Positions 61,201 through 64,000 of a stretch of DNA of 64,000 bases are shown in pieces. The notes beneath the pieces are model-generated. The model saw only the letters and a program-made list of their open reading frames with translations, was not told the DNA's origin and did no database searches. Origin of the DNA: UBA525 sp964589765 (GTDB taxonomy: Archaea > Nanobdellota > Nanobdellia > Woesearchaeales > UBA525). The first letter of the stretch is position 1; every line of letters begins with the position of its first letter. The stretch spans positions 1-64,000 of the forward strand of contig CAZPUM010000002.1 in assembly GCA_964589765.1 (NCBI GenBank), given 5' to 3'. The position numbers and the translations under genes are program-made.

Positions 61201-64000
61201 AGAGCCATTACAGGTTATGTTATACTGGTATGTCCCGCTGGTTGAGAAGCTCCTGTTATATTCATATAATTGTTTTGAACTGTTGAAACCCATTCTGAAA
61301 GGACCAGGAGGACTTACATTGAAGGATATATTACATATAGCTCCGACGATGGTCGTACCATTAGTAATATTAGAATAGTTGGCATAGAAGTCTGCTTGTG
61401 TGTTTGTGAAAACACTTCCTTCTTCGAACCCATCAGAGATATTCAATTGAGAGTTTTCACTTGCGCTGTAGTTGCTGAACCCCTGAACACTAAAGGTGAC
61501 ATTACCTCCCGAGTAAGGTCTGGCCAGAGGACAGTTCAAACATACTGACCTATTTTTGAAAATCACAGGGTCTTCAAGTAATGAGAGGTTGTAGATTGTT
61601 ATGTTTGCGGGTACGTTTAGTCCTGGAGATCTTTCAGTATATACACCAACAAGGTTTTTTCCGAATGCAACAGCGTCTGTGATGTTGCTTCCGTTTGACA
61701 GATTTAATATGCCTGTATAATTTATCAGTCCATATTTTGTGTTTTCAAGAATGAGTCCTGATATGGAATTAAAGTCAACCCCTGTCAAGGATGTTGTTAA
61801 ACCATCTAGACCCACGGTGTAAAGCGACACGATTGTGAAGTTCAAAGACTTACTATTGCTATAACTATCAGTACAAATAAGCTCGAAGTTGTACTTACCG
61901 CTTCCAATGTCAACAAAGAACTGGTTTGTTTCTTCTGTGATGCTGGAATTCACCGCTTCAAGGCTTCCGTTAACAAGCAAAGAGCAGTTGTTTATGACAT
62001 AATTATCAGAAACATTGAAAGTGACATTGATGTATGCATCTGAATCTGCTGTGTTGTTGTTAGGCGCAATCAAAGTTATGTTGGGAGGTGTTGTGTCTAT
62101 TGCATTGATTAAGTGGCTCTTGCTTCCCGCGGTGTAATTCTGTGTTTCTGTACTATTTACTGTTATATTCCAAACGCCCACTCCATAACTGCTTATGTTG
62201 ATTAGTGGAGATGGTCCTGAATTAAGTTCTGTGCTGTTTCTGTAAATAGTCAGGTTTCCTATTCCTACAATGAATGAAGCGTTTATAGTAACATCTGTAT
62301 CTGGGGTTGTTGTTATGTCGCTATCGTTTCCATTTAATGATAAGTTGTACTGGGGTATTGCTCTGTTTACTACAAGGAACCTTGTAATTCCTGTGCTGTT
62401 CGCGGTATAGTTTTGGTTTCCTGTACTATTGACCTTGAAGAAGTATGTTCCTGCCGCAGGTATGGTTATGAATGGATTGGCCACAGGTGTTGTTGGTGAT
62501 GGGCTCCCGTCGCTAAACAGTGTTGAAGGTCCACCTGCACTCAGGCCTGTAGCATTAACTGTGTTTCCGTAGGTGAAAACTATATTTCCTTGGGTGTTGT
62601 TAAGGAAAAGCTGTACCGGGTTGTTGGCCTTTTGTATGGTTAGTGTGTTCTGTGTTGTTGTGTTGGTGTAGTTAGCTGTGTCTGTTGTATTGCAGGTGTA
62701 TTGGTATGTTCCTGCCGCCAGTTGTTGTATATCTGGGTTTGTTGTAGGGGTGTTGTTTCTGTATAGGGCAGTGTTTGTTTGAGTTGTACTTATGGTACAG
62801 CTTGTGTTTGTTGTGTCTGGGTATGTGGCTGACCATGATACGTTGCTTATCAGACCCAATTGAGGCGTTGAACGGTTTACCTGGTATGTGAGAATTTCAG
62901 TCTGGTTTGTTTGTAATAGTAAGTCAGTTCCGAACCACCTGTATTGGTAAGTCCCTGCACCCAAGTCAGGAACTGTGTAGTTGTAAACTCCACCTCCAAT
63001 ATCTGAAATAGTTATGTTTACTAGAGTGCCGTTGAAGTTGTTCTCAATTTTGACCTCAGACATTCCGGTTGTGTCTGTCCAGGTGATGTTGAATTTGTAT
63101 TGTTGTCCTTCTGTGTAGTTTGTTCCGTTGTTTGGGTTGATACTTATGTCTGAATATTTAGGTGGAATCTGGTTGTAGAACCAGTATGTTGTGGAGTTTC
63201 CTTGGTTATTATAATCATCAACGCATGTAACATTCCACTCCACAACACTTTCAAAAGTTATTGTTTTTGTTCTGCTGGCGTTTGTTCCGTTTGAGACCAG
63301 GATGTTTGTTTCGTTCAGGGTTCCGTTCAGGTAAAGTGAACAGTTCAATTGTGAGGCAAAATTATCAGAAACTGTCCAATTAAATGTAACAGGTCCTGTC
63401 TGGTTGCTCTCGTTTTCAGGCACCAGCAGTGTCACAACAGGTGGTTGGGTATCGCCAACAGTTATAATGTGAGTCTCTGAAGAGTTTGTGTAGTTCTGGT
63501 TTCCAGTGTAATTCACAGTGATATTGTAATCTCCAGGATTGGTGTATGTTGTTATATTGGTCAATGGACTGAAGCCTGAATTAATCAGGGAACCGTTCTG
63601 GAATATCTGTATTTGGCCAACCCCTTCAAGTAGAGTTCCATTTATCTCAACACTCTGTCCTGGAGCTACTGTAATCTCTCCATCAACACCGTTTAGCGTC
63701 AGGTTAACAGAGCTGTTTGACCTCAAAATGGTAAGTGTGTAAGAAACACCTGTCCAGTTTGTGGTGTAGTTCTGATTTCCAGTTGTGTTTACCTTGTAGA
63801 CCCAGGTTCCTGCAGGAAGCAGATCTACTTCCGGATTAGAAACAGGCAAGCCATTTCTGAATAAACTTACTGGACCCGCAGTCGCTGAAGCGGAAGCATT
63901 TGTGACTGCACCATAAGTCACTTCAAGGTCTGATGATGTCCCGTTAAGCAGTAGAGTTACTGGGTTGTTGGCCTTTTGTATGGTTAGTGTGTTTTGTGTT
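49228..64000 (-). CDS. Giant repetitive surface protein, N-terminus beyond the right edge
   Basis: More than 4,920 residues visible; the frame stays open to the window edge (the first visible residues are QNTLTIQKANNPV), so no start is seen. Built from dozens of Ig-like and fibronectin-like units (CTLY, FNLLRP.NN, DTTPPNITL boundaries), rich in N-x-S/T glycosylation sites and regularly paired cysteines. Three glycine-rich blocks interrupt them, and a module of about 1,440 residues is duplicated in tandem. The last 150 residues (LISFPLEPDTLVLENGTG, WGWFPSFNN) resemble cell-surface terminal domains of archaea. No C-terminal membrane helix, so anchoring may rely on the 574-residue partner. Likely a stalk or adhesin reaching far from the cell. 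No frameshift seen. Confidence 0.85.
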   Translation of the reverse strand, partial: TQNTLTIQKANNPVTLLLNGTSSDLEVTYGAVTNASASATAGPVSLFRNGLPVSNPEVDLLPAGTWVYKVNTTGNQNYTTNWTGVSYTLTILRSNSSVNLTLNGVDGEITVAPGQSVEINGTLLEGVGQIQIFQNGSLINSGFSPLTNITTYTNPGDYNITVNYTGNQNYTNSSETHIITVGDTQPPVVTLLVPENESNQTGPVTFNWTVSDNFASQLNCSLYLNGTLNETNILVSNGTNASRTKTITFESVVEWNVTCVDDYNNQGNSTTYWFYNQIPPKYSDISINPNNGTNYTEGQQYKFNITWTDTTGMSEVKIENNFNGTLVNITISDIGGGVYNYTVPDLGAGTYQYRWFGTDLLLQTNQTEILTYQVNRSTPQLGLISNVSWSATYPDTTNTSCTISTTQTNTALYRNNTPTTNPDIQQLAAGTYQYTCNTTDTANYTNTTTQNTLTIQKANNPVQLFLNNTQGNIVFTYGNTVNATGLSAGGPSTLFSDGSPSPTTPVANPFITIPAAGTYFFKVNSTGNQNYTANSTGITRFLVVNRAIPQYNLSLNGNDSDITTTPDTDVTINASFIVGIGNLTIYRNSTELNSGPSPLINISSYGVGVWNITVNSTETQNYTAGSKSHLINAIDTTPPNITLIAPNNNTADSDAYINVTFNVSDNYVINNCSLLVNGSLEAVNSSITEETNQFFVDIGSGKYNFELICTDSYSNSKSLNFTIVSLYTVGLDGLTTSLTGVDFNSISGLILENTKYGLINYTGILNLSNGSNITDAVAFGKNLVGVYTERSPGLNVPANITIYNLSLLEDPVIFKNRSVCLNCPLARPYSGGNVTFSVQGFSNYSASENSQLNISDGFEEGSVFTNTQADFYANYSNITNGTTIVGAICNISFNVSPPGPFRMGFNSSKQLYEYNRSFSTSGTYQYNITCNGSSVGYEPLNGTDSIDVQGLGSINVTLHKPMPGELTNVFSNKLFIVNSTIDCEGTTTDTCGNISVNVLYNVSQFLPYGTGGEGDLTITGTNTVLNNYTHLTQNATLGSSTITVDDATNISAGTELLIIQQQNGTGFGKAGEYEFAFVSDVNGNTLTLQSGLENSYYTGTYDSSISTVTQVVTLRQFNNLTVTGSITSRAWNGYSGGVIAFRANGTVDISGSINGSNTGFRGGSGGSADGGSNGESYDGTRGKGGNDCNSGGINCVAGLGTLGGGSGQYNDGSSNTRGTRGGGGGGGDENGADGTNAGGGGGGGGYAGGGGGGGGSGDGNNPSGDGGTGGSTGTGGGGGGAASTDSFGGDGGNAGSAGVSNDGTGGTPGTGPLTGLGGGAAVDNADTGGSGGGGGGLYGTSSVSRLHFGSGGGGGGDTNEGATIGQNGGAGGGLVFIGARNITITGSGIIESVGGKGGNAGPDANPYGAGGGGAGGTILLASKIVNLGSSQVYATGGFGGDLGTGGNTMGSGGGDGGVGRVRVDSDNVTGTANPSEFDGSEQSQGKLFYVINESSVAVPFYTLSSQTQYCELDQGESCTLTWNINVTGLIRTKHGLFVNASSNYSQISTEISDGASVNITGDSEFPKITNVNLNTTLINQSETVQLNATVTDNFNISNVLATIRWPNGTYQNLTMNEDGPNYVFVISDTLQSGIYNITHIIAEDTAQNRNTTTYSTITFNVTSSPPTSFNLLRPVNNSVSTDLTPELNWTETVEEDFDNYTILIDLDPGFGSPDFIYRTLNDVSNTTFQITTPLVANVTYYWRVVAYDVFGSGTNSDNDFVYITDTRAPFITLHKPVVSTVETNSVVLFNYTPFDLNLENCTLYINATGWKPNQTNTSVVSGQPNYFSENLDDGNYTWNILCYDKASNNALDSNNNTFTVDTTPPNITLLRPANDTTNTTTNNIQIFYSVVDESSTVASCEAILDGNVVNTDVVIEEGIEQTFTVFINNGNHTWNINCTDTNGFESSSEIFNITVISPDNDPPVIVLNYPEVDKHVQVTNISFNYTPNDASGIKNCTLYLDGMFNTTNNTQVTKDIPNYFDIENITEGEHRWRVMCADNQTGLNDSSGTRNFTVDLSNPVVILNRPGDNGFEDSTVVFNYTPTETNLANCTIYTNETGVWAGLETNKTAIAGQHNYFRKTLTDGTYKWNVLCVDLSGRNSSALNNNTVNVDTTPPAFSEISVSPTSETKYVPGNRYEFNITWTDNYQVGTVQLENNFTETLQNITVSGTEIYNYTTLDLAPGTYRYRWFANDTPRGLSNQTGLFTYTVELGSPDINLTINGTRNNFTISDVSTLNLTSKLIAPATGQIELYLNKVLINSGDSPLTNITPFNSAGIYNVTAIYPSAGNYSEGRETWFINASDATKPNITLLSPDDNYEWNTSFTVTFQYNVSDNDSSIQSCELIIDDSVVATDSVVTEEIPQELEATLSNGFYNWSINCTSVFGAEGASETRTVEVNTSSTGAVIPQPDIGAPGMELAVQFVGSDFKSTDTVTTNSSDIVVGPVVVTDTSGNVASTGARTLTTTFFISDNAGEQDVEISIRGETLTNKFRIETPIANSGNFTGSTGTVTIGDGKNGTRTFGGTILLDYLIVPSGVNVVIDISDPDSNPLNGNQGLLPAIVVVDGPVNISGTINISGTNGVDSNAGGTGGAGGTAGPGGGGGGAGGSESGSNLGPGGNGFSGGGGGSNGGTGSSNGGNGTGEQGESASGNDGGDGGDPLYGNSNLGGQGGLDDATEGSPGAGGSGDPFGTQATAGPGVNTAGTGGAGAPGISGGACGGGGGGFATSGTDGTCSTDPGDGEFGIGGNSAGNQQLVPLSGGSGASGGSPDDNGVNRQGAGGGGGAGAIYIYGPENITLSGTIYARGGRGGDATVARHAAGGGGSGGTIILQSPNTTVTGTLDVSGGQPGDGSCSACGTGGAGSAGRVRVDGLEGTNIPGTNPSEFIGPSILSVNKTTVWGKANPSTELTVFIFDSQENYTTFAGNSNSNGEYQIQINTYDDFNYISVLQNTSGDTVFVASSAGLSRFDGRAPNVTLIEPEDGNLTVYKTINFTFRANDTDLDSCTLYHNATGWSPNQTNSSPVSGQEGSFSATFSDGTYKWSVVCVDILGNSRFANNRTFTINTNTPPTAFNLLRPKNNTVTTNLNPTLNWTPTTDAEFDNYTILIDTDSNFGSPDFEYFTLYETTNTTYALTTPLVANISYYWRVIAYDSIGSSQTNSTDTFVYITDTRPPFVTLNAPSAPTVETTSNIVFDYTPLDLNLNNCTLYLNDSGWNPKQTNTSVVSGQPNYFSETLDDGNYTWNILCTDRANNQAFSQNNKTFVLDTNPPNITLISPPNNTLNSSTNNIKFSYRAFDNISTVTSCEIIVDGDVEDSDSSIVEGATQDFTVFLSNGQHNWSINCTDGNGIEGASDIYNITTDSLDNDPPVITLNFPPDLEFVDTNNISFNYTPDDASDIVVCGIYIDGVFNRTNQTTVQKDQPNYFNIDNITEEIHNWSVQCADNVTPVNGTSDTYNFTVDITNPDVNLTAPNDLDFRASAVVFNYSAYDLNIANCSLYTNESGLWTIENTNFSIDNGGNNSFTRVLSDGTYTWNIYCSDLSGRVDFEPNRTLYVDTTPPRYSGITISPANPATYVLGQEYWFNITWIDNFEVEEVFFETNFSGVLQNVSVYNDPFGGGPYENFTYDLAPGTYRYRWFANDTPQGYINQTPVFEYVVNKGIPDVNTTINKTRNNVTLTDVGTVNLSAQIITPVSGDIDLLLNGVLLQRGVNSVWGLKNITSPGIYNVTGRHNGSTNYSSGGETWFIIANDSTAPNVSLETPENDGEWNTSFFVTFEYNVTDDDSTVRNCSLYINDTFQQLSSSITENVTQSFGQVLANGDYTWFVNCSTVFNATGVSEKRNITVNATSSGVLLTQPDIGAPGMELAVQILGVGLSSTYEVTTNSSDIVVGPSIFTDSTGLVVTSGARTVYTTFFIDENAENQDVEVLVNGETLNRTFRIETPTPNSGNFSGSSGTVIIGDGTNGDRTYGGSILLDSLIVPSGVTVNIDTTDPDGDASNGNQGLLPAIVVVDGPVNISGSINISGWNGGDSIAGGTGGAGGTAGPGGGGGGAGGSETGSNLGPGGNGFSGGGGGSNGGTGSSDGGDGSGGEGSPASGGNGGNGGGALLGSKVLGGQGGSDDTDEGSPGAGGSGYPLGTQATAGPGINSAGIGGAGAPGISSHACGGGGGGFATSGTDGSCSTDGGENEPGLGGSTAGLSHLVPIAGGSGASGGSPDHDGTNRQGGGGGGGGGALMLFSTENITISGTIYARGGRGGDSTVTRHASGGGGSGGTIILQSPNTTVTGTLDVSGGQPGSVNGASDGQGGAGSEGRIRVDGLGDATDIPGSATSEYVGPSITKINSTHVTGRTAASVDVEVVIKTESGSEARFANVSNANGDFSINVSMFNDLNYITVIQNTSSDTISVFSSTSLGKYDAVIPEVTLNSPANQSTTNQSSVVFNFSVYDRFLENCTLYHNASGSWTANETNNSLNNNQSNLFTTTFNNDTTIVWNVYCSDRTGNVGFGNNRTITIDTTAPTILLFNPDNNSNQTNFVLFNWSVTDNIDPTLNCSLTLNGAVNESNILVNNNNFSTRNLSLNIDGLVQWNVTCNDDAGNYNTSLTNLFYYLIPPELFAIDIFSLAENANVSWSVVNSAESYNLYISDNYSNKPSNPNITGITDTNYTDILANTTTQRYYWVESARSTLTAFRDRAVGKYLDPIETDLNLISFPLEPDTLVLENGTGTGFEFEAEPECVVSLWEKNSTSHYRSDWVGSQFVPAIGSERFRTLNMSKAYWLEANQTCNITFLGEVPLEKRVTNLGSDANYLSWHSVNNGTLPQNYNPVLLNVTPNNTFQAIDRYNPFTDTFEVTIHYVIGGVAWGWFPSFNNQDFLTMDPTRGYVFDSISTGNWTFRP
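50370..54690 (-). repeat. Tandem module copy B in the giant gene
   Basis: About 4.3 kb from the fibronectin-like FNLLRPKNNTVTTNL unit through Ig-like units, the QPDIGAPGMELAVQ segment and a glycine-rich block to a closing Ig unit. Matches copy A unit by unit: the FNLLRP and GAPGMELAVQ landmarks are spaced about 4,314 and 4,326 bases apart between copies. Confidence 0.8.
50960..51830 (-). repeat. Glycine-rich block 3 of the giant protein
   Basis: About 290 residues dominated by Gly with Ser, Asn, Thr and Ala (GGTGGAGGTAGPGGGGGGAG), closing with GGTIILQSPNTTVTGTLDVS and RIRVDG. The order of units matches block 2. Confidence 0.85.
54690..59005 (-). repeat. Tandem module copy A in the giant gene
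   Basis: Same order of units as copy B: FNLLRPVNNSVSTDL, Ig-like units, QPDIGAPGMELAVQFVG, IVVVDGPVNISGTINISG, the glycine-rich block and an Ig unit. Copies have drifted in protein sequence but keep length, indicating an old duplication kept in register. Confidence 0.8.
55285..56150 (-). repeat. Glycine-rich block 2 of the giant protein
   Basis: About 290 residues, nearly the same order of Gly motifs as block 3, preceded by LLPAIVVVDGPVNISG and followed by GRVRVDG. DNA is rich in CCTCCGCCT on the plus strand. Confidence 0.85.
59610..60535 (-). repeat. Glycine-rich block 1 of the giant protein
   Basis: About 310 residues, the most glycine-dense block (runs of eight or nine Gly). It shares the closing GGTILLASKIVNLG and GRVRVDS units with the other blocks but is preceded by a different segment (VIAFRANGTVDISGSINGS), so it is a third, more divergent relative. 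Confidence 0.85.

Overview
The window is archaeal. It carries a TATA-binding protein, Orc1/Cdc6, an MCM helicase, both subunits of DNA polymerase D, an RPA-like OB-fold protein, aIF2-beta and the RNase P protein Rpp30. Many gene starts sit about 25 bases downstream of a TTTAAA/TTTATA box, as expected for leaderless archaeal transcripts. The many short membrane-anchored proteins with a K/R-G-Q/E class III (prepilin-type) N-terminus, and the Cys-rich secreted proteins, most resemble DPANN archaea of the Woesearchaeota/Pacearchaeota type. That assignment is inference from memory of such genomes. There is one 10-N scaffold gap (30835-30844), in an intergenic spacer.

Layout. (1) 1-14.4 kb, minus strand: a long run of surface genes read right to left, many with ATGA/GTGA stop-start overlaps. 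About a dozen encode prepilin-like proteins, three of them only 39-54 residues long; two encode large Cys-rich secreted proteins. (2) 14.4-24 kb: a degenerate MEMO-family protein, an unknown protein, an RsuA-type pseudouridine synthase, two more large secreted proteins, Rpp30 and a TtuA/Ncs6-like tRNA thiolase. (3) 24.1-26.8 kb: a complete TonB-dependent outer-membrane receptor, a bacterial protein type not expected in archaea. (4) 26.9-30.8 kb: a ubiquitin-like sulfur carrier, a possible structured RNA, a zinc protein, TBP behind several TATA-like boxes, and three overlapping Hanks-type kinase genes. (5) 30.9-45.3 kb: an information-processing block (intein-containing MCM, RPA-like, SpoIIM-like, aIF2-beta, a pair of related unknowns, a DnaQ-like exonuclease, a nucleotidyltransferase, 3-methyladenine glycosylase I, PolD2, PolD1, Orc1/Cdc6). 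(6) 45.34-45.76 kb: a probable replication origin with ORB-like boxes and an almost pure A/T stretch. (7) 45.8-64 kb, minus strand: a three-gene surface operon headed by a giant protein of more than 4,900 residues that runs off the right edge.

How it fits together. The replication proteins sit next to the putative origin. TtuA and the -GG ending sulfur carrier are likely partners in tRNA 2-thiolation. The two flanks appear devoted to building an elaborate cell surface: pilin-like membrane proteins and Cys-rich ectodomains on the left, and N-glycosylation-rich Ig-like and glycine-rich repeats on the right. The most unusual items are the TonB-dependent receptor, the pilin-like operon, the giant protein with a duplicated module of about 4.3 kb, and the kinase trio.
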